Virus record (IMG/VR): IMGVR_UViG_3300031787_008915
Location: 1 to 31,753 of that record
From: a virus
Strand: one strand, 5' to 3'
DNA length: 31,753 nucleotides
Shown here piece after piece: positions 1 to 6,556 of the stretch (position 1 is its first letter; each line of letters begins with the position of its first letter). Below the pieces are notes generated by a model that worked only from the letters and a program-made list of their open reading frames with translations, was not told the DNA's origin and searched no databases. Position numbers and translations under genes: made by a program.

Positions 1-779
1 ACTCTAATTGCGCTATCAAGTACACCTAAATGTACACCATTGCTTTCTGCAAATTTTAACAGGGCCGAAGTGTCCTTCGGAAAGCACATACCACCGAATC
101 CGAATTTTCCGTCGGGGCCTGGTACTTTCATATGACTACGACCAATACGATTGTCAGACATAACCATTTGAGAAACAATCTCATAGTCACAATTCATTTT
201 CTGTGCCAACTTATAAATCTCATTCATGAAGGAGACCTTGGTTGCAAGAAAAGTATTGATTGCATACTTAGCCATAGCAGCTTCACCGATAGTACAATGA
301 TATATGGTTTGAAGATATGGTTGTGTCTTCAAAATGATACGTTCAGCTTCTTTCATATATGCTTTTGTATTGCCACCAATAAAGGCAAATTGTCCTGCCA
401 TAAAATCCCGAATGGCATTTGCTTCAGTTAAAAATTCTGGGGCATGGACAAGATTGGGATAAATTTCATTTAGCTTTTGATACACATCAATAGGTGCCGT
501 AGACTTACTGATGATTACACCTTTGTATTTTTGCAGCTTGCCCAATACATTTAATAGAATATTAACATCACAAGTACCATCCTCGCTTTGAGGAGTAGGA
601 GTACATATGAACACTCCATCACATTCCATCAAATCTTCATAAGTATGAGTATTCTTTGCAGGGTCAATATCCACAACTCGTACATCGAGGGAAAAGTCCG
701 GTGTGGTAGCGCTTATAATTGCGCCGCCCACAACTCCTGCTCCCACGATGCCGATTTTAGTTTTATAATCTTGAATCAT
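1..779 (-). CDS. UDP-glucose 6-dehydrogenase-like nucleotide-sugar dehydrogenase (C-terminus cut by window edge)
   Basis: This open frame runs off the left end; 259 residues are visible, starting MIQDYKTKIG at an ATG preceded by AAGGAT. Residues 10-18 (GIVGAGVVG) form the Rossmann GxGxxG dinucleotide-binding loop. A central segment has Lys171 and Asn175 in AKYAINTFLATK, and FGFGGMCFPKD holds the catalytic Cys232. That order and spacing is characteristic of UDP-glucose/GDP-mannose dehydrogenases, which oxidise the C6 hydroxyl of a sugar nucleotide with two NAD+ to give a uronate. The exact sugar cannot be settled because the C-terminal domain is outside the window. It lies directly after a 68-residue gene, in the same transcription direction, so it probably belongs to the small operon starting from the promoter near 1474-1502. 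It is a second sugar-nucleotide gene, far from the main glycan island. Confidence 0.88.
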   Translation of the reverse strand, partial: MIQDYKTKIGIVGAGVVGGAIISATTPDFSLDVRVVDIDPAKNTHTYEDLMECDGVFICTPTPQSEDGTCDVNILLNVLGKLQKYKGVIISKSTAPIDVYQKLNEIYPNLVHAPEFLTEANAIRDFMAGQFAFIGGNTKAYMKEAERIILKTQPYLQTIYHCTIGEAAMAKYAINTFLATKVSFMNEIYKLAQKMNCDYEIVSQMVMSDNRIGRSHMKVPGPDGKFGFGGMCFPKDTSALLKFAESNGVHLGVLDSAIR

Positions 780-781
780 AA

Positions 782-988
782 TTATCCTTTTTTGCGTTCT
801 ACATAGCCAACAGTAAGGTCATTGCGACCTATTGCTTTGAGCCATGTATTTAGCCTATGGACAATAATAGAATCATCTGCGGGATTATCGAAGTTGATAG
901 TGACGTCCATAACGGTATCGCCACTATCAGCCTCTCGGCTCCCATAACTAAGAGTAAAATTTTCATTTACCTTTTTTACCTTTGCCAT
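782..988 (-). CDS. Hypothetical small protein (68 aa)
   Basis: Unrecognised 68-residue protein. The ATG has a good ribosome binding site (AAAGGG) and the stop lies just before the UDP-glucose dehydrogenase start, so the two are probably co-translated. It is charged, begins MAKVKKVNENFTLSYGSR and ends in basic residues (VERKKG). There is no transmembrane segment, cysteine or catalytic motif. Its middle (TVMDVTINFDNPADDSIIVH) looks like beta strands followed by a helix. The reading frame on this strand is supported by the ribosome binding site and tight packing; function unknown. Confidence 0.65.
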   Translation of the reverse strand: MAKVKKVNENFTLSYGSREADSGDTVMDVTINFDNPADDSIIVHRLNTWLKAIGRNDLTVGYVERKKG

Positions 989-1004
989 AATGGCCCTTTA
1001 TAGA

Positions 1005-1412
1005 TCAAGCCATTGCTGGTTCTTGAGCAAGAGATTTAATTTCTGTCACTTCAAGATCTTCTTCAACTTTAGGCTTGGAGATTTTTGGTTGTTTTGCTGC
1101 AGGTGCAACAGCTTTAACTGGTGCTGCTTTTGCCTTTGGCGCCTTAGTTGCTTTAGGTGTTGCAGTTGTATTACCAACTTTCTTACCCATTGTCTCGATG
1201 ATAAGACCAGACCATTGTGCAAACACGCCACCTTGATCCAAGAGATACTGACAAGCATCAGCCTTAGACATAGGGGAAGGCAGCTCAATCAACTCCAATG
1301 GAGAATGACCGCCCTTGGCCAATACTTTAGTACGAGAAACGATATCGTTCGCGAAACGAACTTTAGTGATACCATGCTGAGTCGAAACACCTACAACTGA
1401 AAATTTAGACAT
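1005..1412 (-). CDS. Hypothetical protein with Ala/Lys/Pro-rich linker (135 aa)
   Basis: Unrecognised. The first ~75 residues look like a compact domain (MSKFSVVGVSTQHGITKVRF...). Residues ~80-120 are a low-complexity stretch rich in Ala, Lys and Pro (for example ATPKATKAPKAKAAPVKAV), and the tail is acidic. A basic flexible tail of this kind could contact nucleic acid or tether the protein, but that is inference. The start is supported by AAAGGA upstream of the ATG. It is the first gene after a near-consensus sigma70 promoter (1474-1502), so it is probably expressed early. A 136-codon antisense frame over the same bases (990-1400, plus) is a shadow. Confidence 0.7.
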   Translation of the reverse strand: MSKFSVVGVSTQHGITKVRFANDIVSRTKVLAKGGHSPLELIELPSPMSKADACQYLLDQGGVFAQWSGLIIETMGKKVGNTTATPKATKAPKAKAAPVKAVAPAAKQPKISKPKVEEDLEVTEIKSLAQEPAMA

Positions 1413-1473
1413 TGTCTTTTCCTTTAAAAATGATATAAAAACTTCTCACCAAGAACTCACTGTTCTTACCTTA

Positions 1474-1502
1474 ATTATATAGCCTTTAGCATCCTGTGTC
1501 AA
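1474..1502 (-). promoter_or_regulatory. Sigma70-type promoter (consensus -35 and -10)
   Basis: On the minus strand the -35 box is TTGACA (1502-1497) and the -10 box TATAAT (1479-1474), separated by exactly 17 bp. Both boxes match the bacterial housekeeping consensus perfectly. It lies about 60 bp upstream of the 135-residue gene and should drive that gene, the 68-residue gene and the sugar dehydrogenase. It probably acts early, using unmodified host RNA polymerase. Confidence 0.9.
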
Positions 1503-1528
1503 GCATAAAGTTTTCAAGTGTTGTTCTT

Positions 1529-1897
1529 TCACAACACCGCCTTAACTTTGGCAGAATGTTTGCACACTTTACGGAATTGGAAGCCCATGCAATCACAAGT
1601 GACGTCTCCATCCACAGAAATGACATTGTATATCTTTCCTGATGATTTTGATTTGACTTGGAAGATGCGCTCAGCACTTCGTTCTTCGGAAAACGTGTGT
1701 CCGACTATAAACTTCTTATGAATATAGGATATGGGATATTCCGGATTGCCTGTACGAAGAGAGACATAGTCTTTGTCCAGCCATTTCGGATTAGGAACGA
1801 CCTTGCCCTTGAAGGACTTGATGTCGAACTCTTGACCCAAAAGATTGGACCGCCACTTTGTCGTCAATTCTATATCTGCACCTATCGAAAAATTCAT
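1529..1897 (-). CDS. SWIM zinc-finger protein (122 aa)
   Basis: The C-terminal end holds a SWIM-type zinc finger, CxCx8CxH: Cys101, Cys103, Cys112 and His114 in CDCMGFQFRKVCKHSAKV. SWIM domains bind nucleic acid or partner proteins and occur in SWI2/SNF2 ATPases, MuDR transposases and archaeal/bacterial stand-alone proteins. The N-terminal ~80 residues have no recognised fold. There is no enzymatic domain, so this is a stand-alone adaptor-like protein. It starts at an ATG with AGGAAAAGG upstream and has its own sigma70-type promoter directly upstream, suggesting early expression. A DNA- or RNA-binding role is inferred from the motif only. Confidence 0.75.
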   Translation of the reverse strand: MNFSIGADIELTTKWRSNLLGQEFDIKSFKGKVVPNPKWLDKDYVSLRTGNPEYPISYIHKKFIVGHTFSEERSAERIFQVKSKSSGKIYNVISVDGDVTCDCMGFQFRKVCKHSAKVKAVL

Positions 1898-1921
1898 AAC
1901 CTTTTCCTCATTCGAACCATT

Positions 1922-1950
1922 ATTATATAACCGTTTGTATCAGAAGTCAA
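1922..1950 (-). promoter_or_regulatory. Sigma70-type promoter upstream of the SWIM protein gene
   Basis: Minus strand: -35 TTGACT (1950-1945), 17-bp spacer, -10 TATAAT (1927-1922). It begins right after a terminator hairpin (1962-1991), so the SWIM gene forms a new transcription unit. Confidence 0.88.
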
Positions 1951-1961
1951 GCATTTTCTGC

Positions 1962-1991
1962 CAAAAAAATACCCCAGTCCTTGCTGGGGTA
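1962..1991 (-). terminator. Rho-independent terminator
   Basis: An 8-bp stem (TACCCCAG paired with CTGGGGTA, 1970-1991) with a six-base loop. Read on the minus strand it is followed by a run of T (the A-run at 1963-1969 on plus). It closes the unit containing the HExxH protein and the 59-residue membrane peptide. In the plus direction the hairpin is followed by A residues, so it is not a plus-strand terminator. Confidence 0.85.
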
Positions 1992-2009
1992 AAAATTAAA
2001 TATTAATTA

Positions 2010-2189
2010 TTAATCTTTAGTTTTTCGGATTTCTGCGTCGTCGGTAAGCTCTATAATACCTTTATCTTCAAAAAACGCTACCGTATCTCCGATTCCTTGT
2101 TGGTATCCATAAATCTTGCATGCCCAACACGCACTCAATAATAAAATAATTTGCACGATATCATAAAATGTAAATGTAATGTTTTCCAT
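2010..2189 (-). CDS. Small single-span membrane protein (59 aa)
   Basis: A short frame of 59 codons starting MENITFTFYDIVQ. Residues ~10-28 (DIVQIILLLSACWACKIYG) form one hydrophobic transmembrane segment with two cysteines at its end. A soluble acidic tail follows (GIGDTVAFFEDKG... ELTDDAEIRKTKD). The ATG has an AAGGAGA ribosome binding site. It lies between the HExxH gene and the terminator at 1962-1991, so it is the last gene of that unit. Short proteins of this shape are frequent in marine T4-like phages; the function is unknown. Confidence 0.75.
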   Translation of the reverse strand: MENITFTFYDIVQIILLLSACWACKIYGYQQGIGDTVAFFEDKGIIELTDDAEIRKTKD

Positions 2190-2234
2190 TCTTCTTCTCC
2201 TTATAATTAAGTTTGAATTTGATGATAAATCCTA

Positions 2235-2747
2235 TCATTCGTTCAAATCATAATCTACATCATACACAAACCAATCTTTTTGTTTCTGTCTAAGATTTTT
2301 GAATTGGTTGTGCTCGATTAAAAATTTAGCAACCAGACTATTTTCTAAACCGTATGCCTCGATCTCCCAAGGTTGATCCCAGTAAGAAATATCGTCCTCG
2401 TATGTTTCTCCTCTCCATACAGTTACATATTTTGTCTTTTTATACCTATCCTTCATTTCGCCCTTAGCCATTTGCTTAAGGTGCACCATCTCATGAGCAA
2501 GTACAGAAAACATATGAATTTTCTTTCTTGTTCTTTGTATGTCTATGTTGAATGTTCTAGGTAATGGTAATCCTTCTTCCTCAAAATCGCAATAGCCACC
2601 TGCATCTAATTTATCTCTGATGTAGATGTTTAGTGTAATGTTCTTATCTAATTGCGGGGATATTAGCTTATCAGCAAAAGAACTTGCCGCTAATTTTAAT
2701 AGTTGCGTTAGGTCTCTATCTTTAGCTCCGTTAACTTTGACTATCAT
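2235..2747 (-). CDS. HExxH zinc metallopeptidase-like (SprT-like) protein (170 aa)
   Basis: Residues 85-89 are HEMVH, the zinc-binding HExxH signature in the context SVLAHEMVHLKQMAKGE. About 40 residues later WEIEAYGLE offers a Glu (128 or 130) as a possible third zinc ligand. The protein is short and soluble without a signal peptide, so it would act in the host cytoplasm. SprT/WLM-type phage proteins with this arrangement are common, but the substrate is unknown. The ATG is preceded by AAGGGG. A TATAAATA late-promoter match sits 26 bp upstream, so it is probably a late gene, transcribed with the following 59-residue membrane peptide. Possible roles are virion maturation or peptidoglycan-associated proteolysis; both are speculative. 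Confidence 0.72.
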   Translation of the reverse strand: MIVKVNGAKDRDLTQLLKLAASSFADKLISPQLDKNITLNIYIRDKLDAGGYCDFEEEGLPLPRTFNIDIQRTRKKIHMFSVLAHEMVHLKQMAKGEMKDRYKKTKYVTVWRGETYEDDISYWDQPWEIEAYGLENSLVAKFLIEHNQFKNLRQKQKDWFVYDVDYDLNE

Positions 2748-2764
2748 AGTTTCCCCTTATTGGA

Positions 2765-2956
2765 TTACCTTTTATTTATAAATGTTAGATCTCCTAAGTT
2801 ATTAGGGCTCTCAATCTTTTGAGTGGATTCGAGTCCTTGTAAAATTTTTAAATCAACAATGTCAATAGGAACAGGGGATTCGTCTAATGTAGGTGCAACA
2901 TTTGCTTTTGCTTTTAAATTTCCACCGCCTAAACGACTATTAGAAAGTGTTTGCAT
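2765..2956 (-). CDS. Hypothetical small protein downstream of gp41 (63 aa)
   Basis: Unrecognised 63-residue protein beginning MQTLSNSRLGGGNLKAKANV. It is rich in Asn, Leu, Pro and Ser and probably largely disordered. It starts right after the helicase gene with an AAGGAT ribosome binding site, which supports it being real and co-transcribed with gp41. Its 3' end contains the TATAAATA late-promoter match that serves the next gene. Confidence 0.6.
   Translation of the reverse strand: MQTLSNSRLGGGNLKAKANVAPTLDESPVPIDIVDLKILQGLESTQKIESPNNLGDLTFINKR
2773..2780 (-). promoter_or_regulatory. T4-type late promoter (TATAAATA)
   Basis: The minus strand reads TATAAATA at 2780-2773, the exact T4 late -10 element recognised by gp55-programmed RNA polymerase. 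It lies 26 bp upstream of the HExxH gene start, inside the 3' end of the preceding small gene. The neighbouring bases make the site partly palindromic (ATTTATAAAT), so chance cannot be excluded in AT-rich DNA. Confidence 0.55.
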
Positions 2957-2957
2957 A

Positions 2958-4373
2958 TTATATCCTTATTTTAGAAAAGTCTCTTTTAGGACTACTAAAG
3001 TTTCCATCAAACGGGGAGTCTATTTTAGGTGAGGGTCTTTCTTGACGTTCATGTCTGATGCCCGAATCTGTGATACCTTTTTGTGCTGATTGTTCAAGAT
3101 CATATAATTTCATCTTCGCCCTATCAACACCAATAACGAAACGCTTGTTGGTTGTAGGATCGTTATATCGATTCTTCAACTGCTTTACCATAAGTTGATT
3201 CAATGATTCCATTTCTTCAGTTGAAATCAAAGCAAACATGAAGTCTACTGTCGCGGGCAATCCAAAAGATTCAGAAGTATCTGTCAATTCAACATCTGTG
3301 TTTCCATAACCACCTCGAGTAGTCTGTGTAGCTGATAAAATAGGAACATTCTCTTCAACCGCCAAGCCTCGAAGTTCTTCCGCAATAGACTTAATCAAAG
3401 TATAGGAATTAATATTAGCTCCGCCCTTGAACCTAGAACTTGCACAAATATTCAAATAGTCAATAATGATGACATCTGGCTTGAATTGTTTCTTTAGCTG
3501 TAATTCATTCAACAAAGATTTGAAATGACCAGAGTGTGCTCCAGCTGTAGGATATTCTTTAATGATCAACTTTCCTTCGGTCTTGTTACGAATTTTCTCA
3601 ATACGATTATCGAACAATGCCTTGGGAAGTTCTTTTAGCTGATCCATAGTGATGTTCATTAAGTTTGCATCAATACGTTCTGCAATACGTTCTTCAGCCA
3701 TTTCTAAAGTAATGTAGAGAACATTTTTGCCCTGTGCCAATACTGATGCTGCAACGTGACACATGAATAAAGATTTACCAACACCTGTTCCTGCCAAACA
3801 AACATTCAATGTCTTATTCGGCATACCACCATTAGTAATTTTATTAAAGTAATCTAAGTCGAAGGGAATGCGAGACTCTACCCTGTGATAAAAGTCATAT
3901 CGACTATCTGCACTGTTTAAGTAATCATGCCCAACATTATTGTCGAAACATACACCAAGTGCATCTTGTAGAAGTTGAGGGATGCCATCTTCAGATTTAC
4001 CGCTGTCTCTACCATCAATGATTGCGATTGACGATAGAATAGCATTGTAGATGGCTTTATCTTTACAGAACTTCTCTGTCTCTTTATAGAGCCATTCTTT
4101 ATTATGTTCTGTTGGATCAAGATCGTGAATGTATTCTACGACCTCTTTATATTGATCCTCATTTAAAGACTTGTCATTTTGAACAGCAATAACCAAAGCA
4201 TCCTTGCTAGGTATTGCATTGTAATCATCTATAAAGCCTTTGATCTTATCATAAATTATTTTCTCATTATTTTCTATAAAGTAATCCCGCTTCAAAAACG
4301 GAATTACTTTTCTCATAAACTCATCGTCATTCGCCAGATTCTGGAGAATTACTTTTTCTATTTTCGTATTCAT
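2958..4373 (-). CDS. 41: Replicative DNA helicase (T4 gp41-like, DnaB family)
   Basis: A 471-residue RecA-fold helicase close to the T4 gp41 length (475). An N-terminal helical domain (1-~165) resembles the collar domain of DnaB-type helicases. The Walker A motif is AGTGVGKS at 194-201, followed by the DnaB-type YITLEMAEERIAERIDANL. Walker B is PDVIIIDYLN with Asp305. In T4 this hexameric 5'-3' helicase unwinds the lagging-strand template and works with primase gp61, which is not in this window. The ATG has an AAAGG ribosome binding site and overlaps the preceding small gene by 47 bp. Gene order uvsX - small gene - 41 is a conserved T4-like arrangement. Confidence 0.95.
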   Translation of the reverse strand: MNTKIEKVILQNLANDDEFMRKVIPFLKRDYFIENNEKIIYDKIKGFIDDYNAIPSKDALVIAVQNDKSLNEDQYKEVVEYIHDLDPTEHNKEWLYKETEKFCKDKAIYNAILSSIAIIDGRDSGKSEDGIPQLLQDALGVCFDNNVGHDYLNSADSRYDFYHRVESRIPFDLDYFNKITNGGMPNKTLNVCLAGTGVGKSLFMCHVAASVLAQGKNVLYITLEMAEERIAERIDANLMNITMDQLKELPKALFDNRIEKIRNKTEGKLIIKEYPTAGAHSGHFKSLLNELQLKKQFKPDVIIIDYLNICASSRFKGGANINSYTLIKSIAEELRGLAVEENVPILSATQTTRGGYGNTDVELTDTSESFGLPATVDFMFALISTEEMESLNQLMVKQLKNRYNDPTTNKRFVIGVDRAKMKLYDLEQSAQKGITDSGIRHERQERPSPKIDSPFDGNFSSPKRDFSKIRI

Positions 4374-4635
4374 CCACTGCCTTTGTAATAATATCTGTCA
4401 TGATCTCACCTAGAATTTTTTCAAATTCCGGACCATTGACCTCTTCAACTGCCATGCCTTCGGGGGAAGCAATTACAGTATAATCTAATTGCAAATCTTT
4501 ATTACCATCATCTTGATCTAATTCATTGATAGAAAAAGATGTGCCGTTATATTTGCCGTCTGTAATTTTAATACCCCAGACTTCCTGATCATTTGTTTTA
4601 ATTACCCATGGTTCATACTTGACTTGCATGTTCAT
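4327..4635 (-). CDS. Conserved small protein between uvsX and gp41 (102 aa)
   Basis: Acidic 102-residue protein of unknown function. It overlaps the end of uvsX by about 20 bp and the start of gp41 by 47 bp. The N-terminal half looks beta-rich (VKYEPWVIKTNDQEVWGIKI, then DGKYNGTSFSI) and ends in a helix (FEKILGEIMTDIITKAVDEY). Two Met codons are possible: 4635, and 4629, which is better spaced from the GAGGA ribosome binding site. The position between recombinase and helicase genes suggests a DNA-transaction role, but no motif supports a specific one. Confidence 0.7.
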   Translation of the reverse strand: MNMQVKYEPWVIKTNDQEVWGIKITDGKYNGTSFSINELDQDDGNKDLQLDYTVIASPEGMAVEEVNGPEFEKILGEIMTDIITKAVDEYENRKSNSPESGE

Positions 4636-5692
4636 ATTCCTCGTCTAATGATTCTCCAGACATCTCTGTGCCCACCATGTCAATTGCTGCTACCTTATAT
4701 CTACCTTCGATATAATCGCGGAATGCTTTAGATGATAAAATTGGCATCCAGAAGTCTTTTGTGTATGTGTCTTTGACACGGTATTTCTTTTCTTCAACTT
4801 CACCTGTTGCTGGGTCTACTTTCGAATACCAACCATTAGATGGCTTAACAACAAACTTACCTTCAATTGCTACATCTAACAAACCAGACCATGTACTAAT
4901 ACCGCCTTCGAATGTTACTTCAACAGGGATCTTAGATTTTTCACGAACGAATCTAGATTTTTCGACATTAACAATAAAGTTATATCCAATAACATCTGTT
5001 CCTTCTTTTTCTTGTTGGCGACCAATAATGAAGATGTTATCCGCAGAATAGTAAATGCCTGTACCGCCAGAAACAATTTGTTTAGGGAACAAACCAATTT
5101 CCTGATAGGTATGGTTAACAACAACCATCGGAATATCTTTAATATTTAAATGAGGTGTGACCATTCGGAACAAGCTCTTCATCTGTTTAGCTCGAGTCAT
5201 ATCTGCAACAGATTTGCCTTCAAGTGCATCATCAACTTCTTTCTTAGATGCAAGATTGCCAACTGAGTCTACAACAATAATAACATGATCGCCTCGTTCA
5301 ACTTGATTGATCTGAGACATGATATCAAACTTTAATTGTTCAATATCTGTTATGGGTGTATGAAGTACTCGATTGGTATCAATCCCGAAACTATCAAAGT
5401 AAGACTGAGGACTGCCAAACTCAGAATCATAAAATAACACAACAGCATCTTCATATTTGTCCATGTAAGCTTTTGCAAGTAACAAAGAAAACGCTGTCTT
5501 AAAATGTTTAGATGGACCTGCAAAAACAGTTAACCCTGGGGTCAACCCACCTTCTAAACTACCAGATAGCGCAACGTTAATCATAGGAACAGAAGTTTGA
5601 ATCATATCCTTCTTATTGAAGAATTTTGATTTGTTTAAAACTTCTGTTTCCTTTATGGTAGAATTTTTTTTCAATTTGTCAAGTAAAGACAT
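4613..5692 (-). CDS. uvsX: UvsX RecA-like recombinase
   Basis: A 359-residue homolog of T4 UvsX (about 390), the strand-exchange protein of recombination-dependent replication. Walker A is GPSKHFKT (59-66), the phage UvsX variant of the P-loop. Walker B is HVIIVVDSVGNL with Asp142, and the loop region carries VVVNHTYQEIGLFPKQIVSGG. The C-terminal end is acidic (EEYEHASQV). It has its own promoter (TAGACA-17-TATAAT, 5718-5746), an AAGGAG ribosome binding site and a short leader. It works with UvsY (not seen here), gp32 and gp41. Confidence 0.95.
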   Translation of the reverse strand: MSLLDKLKKNSTIKETEVLNKSKFFNKKDMIQTSVPMINVALSGSLEGGLTPGLTVFAGPSKHFKTAFSLLLAKAYMDKYEDAVVLFYDSEFGSPQSYFDSFGIDTNRVLHTPITDIEQLKFDIMSQINQVERGDHVIIVVDSVGNLASKKEVDDALEGKSVADMTRAKQMKSLFRMVTPHLNIKDIPMVVVNHTYQEIGLFPKQIVSGGTGIYYSADNIFIIGRQQEKEGTDVIGYNFIVNVEKSRFVREKSKIPVEVTFEGGISTWSGLLDVAIEGKFVVKPSNGWYSKVDPATGEVEEKKYRVKDTYTKDFWMPILSSKAFRDYIEGRYKVAAIDMVGTEMSGESLDEEYEHASQV

Positions 5693-5717
5693 AACAACTC
5701 CTTAAGTATATTTCAAT

Positions 5718-5746
5718 ATTATATAGCATAATGCAATAAATGTCTA
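5718..5746 (-). promoter_or_regulatory. Sigma70-type promoter of uvsX
   Basis: Minus strand: -35 TAGACA (5746-5741), 17-bp spacer, -10 TATAAT (5723-5718). The -35 box overlaps the TAG stop codon of the upstream nuclease gene. The start codon of uvsX is 26 bp after the -10 box. Confidence 0.82.
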
Positions 5747-6556
5747 GTCATTCTTACCGCACTTTGCCCTTTTATCTTTGGTCAATTTGCCAAAGTCAAC
5801 TTTCCATTCTGAACCAGGTGCTAGTTCTGTTCCCTTTTTAGGAGTAACAAAATTAATACCTGCCTGTTTTCTAATATCATCTACACGTAAACGATATTTT
5901 GTTAAATCATTTCCTAAATTAGGATAAGGTGCAACGTGGGGGAACATCCAACCTGCATATTCGCCTGTCTTATTGTTAATGACAATTTTATAATATGCAG
6001 TAGGAACAATTACTCCCGATCCAATTTTTTTATCCTTATCAGTATAGATACCGCCGCCGATAACATTATATGAATTATTTGTTTGCGATGCCCAACCTCT
6101 AACAGAAGTTTCAAGTAGTTTCCAAATGCCTCTGTTTAATGAACCAGCTTGAGGAACCATGTTTGTCATTAAGAATGATTCATATTCTATTTGTTGATCC
6201 CATGATAAATCGCCATCTGGTACTACGTGGCCTTTATCATATCCTGTGCCTGCATAGTCTTCAGGTTTTGGACCATTCTTAATAGATTTGTCTGCGACAA
6301 AAGCATTTGTTCTTGCAATGCAACCAATAGCATTGTCGGGTTGCAAGGTGTAAGCTACATACGCTGGAATTTTTGCAGTAGGATCATATGCGACAAGAAA
6401 AGCATGTCTGCAAATAGGTTGTAATTCTTTCTTTGTTTCTGCAAATCCATATGGTGCGTGTATTCTACATTCCTGTACAGGTAGGGGAGCTCTTTGTTCC
6501 CAAGCTTGTACCGATAACCCTGCGAATAATATAAACGCAATTAATAATTTTTTCAT
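5744..6556 (-). CDS. Secreted DNA/RNA non-specific endonuclease (NUC1/EndoG family)
   Basis: A 270-residue protein with a Sec signal peptide (MKKLLIAFILFAGLSVQA, likely cleavage after residue ~18). The beta-beta-alpha-metal nuclease core follows: DKGH at 107-110 (family DRGH, His110 as general base) and NMVPQAGSLNRGIWKLLE, where Asn141 is the expected Mg2+ ligand. Four cysteines (30, 49, 79, 266) could form disulfides, in keeping with export. The protein should therefore act in the periplasm or outside the cell on DNA or RNA without sequence preference. Its start overlaps the gp43 stop (ATGA), so it is translationally coupled to the DNA polymerase. Why a replication operon carries an exported nuclease is unclear; possibilities include superinfection exclusion or scavenging. 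Confidence 0.88.
   Translation of the reverse strand: MKKLLIAFILFAGLSVQAWEQRAPLPVQECRIHAPYGFAETKKELQPICRHAFLVAYDPTAKIPAYVAYTLQPDNAIGCIARTNAFVADKSIKNGPKPEDYAGTGYDKGHVVPDGDLSWDQQIEYESFLMTNMVPQAGSLNRGIWKLLETSVRGWASQTNNSYNVIGGGIYTDKDKKIGSGVIVPTAYYKIVINNKTGEYAGWMFPHVAPYPNLGNDLTKYRLRVDDIRKQAGINFVTPKKGTELAPGSEWKVDFGKLTKDKRAKCGKND

Noticed and set aside
64-79. CCGAAG/CTTCGG hairpin near the left end
   Set aside because: It is inside the coding sequence of the UDP-glucose dehydrogenase with no sign of a terminator; probably coincidental.
990-1400. 136-codon plus-strand frame
   Set aside because: It is antisense to the 135-residue gene, has Cys/Trp/Phe-rich composition typical of a shadow frame, and the minus-strand gene has the promoter and ribosome binding site.
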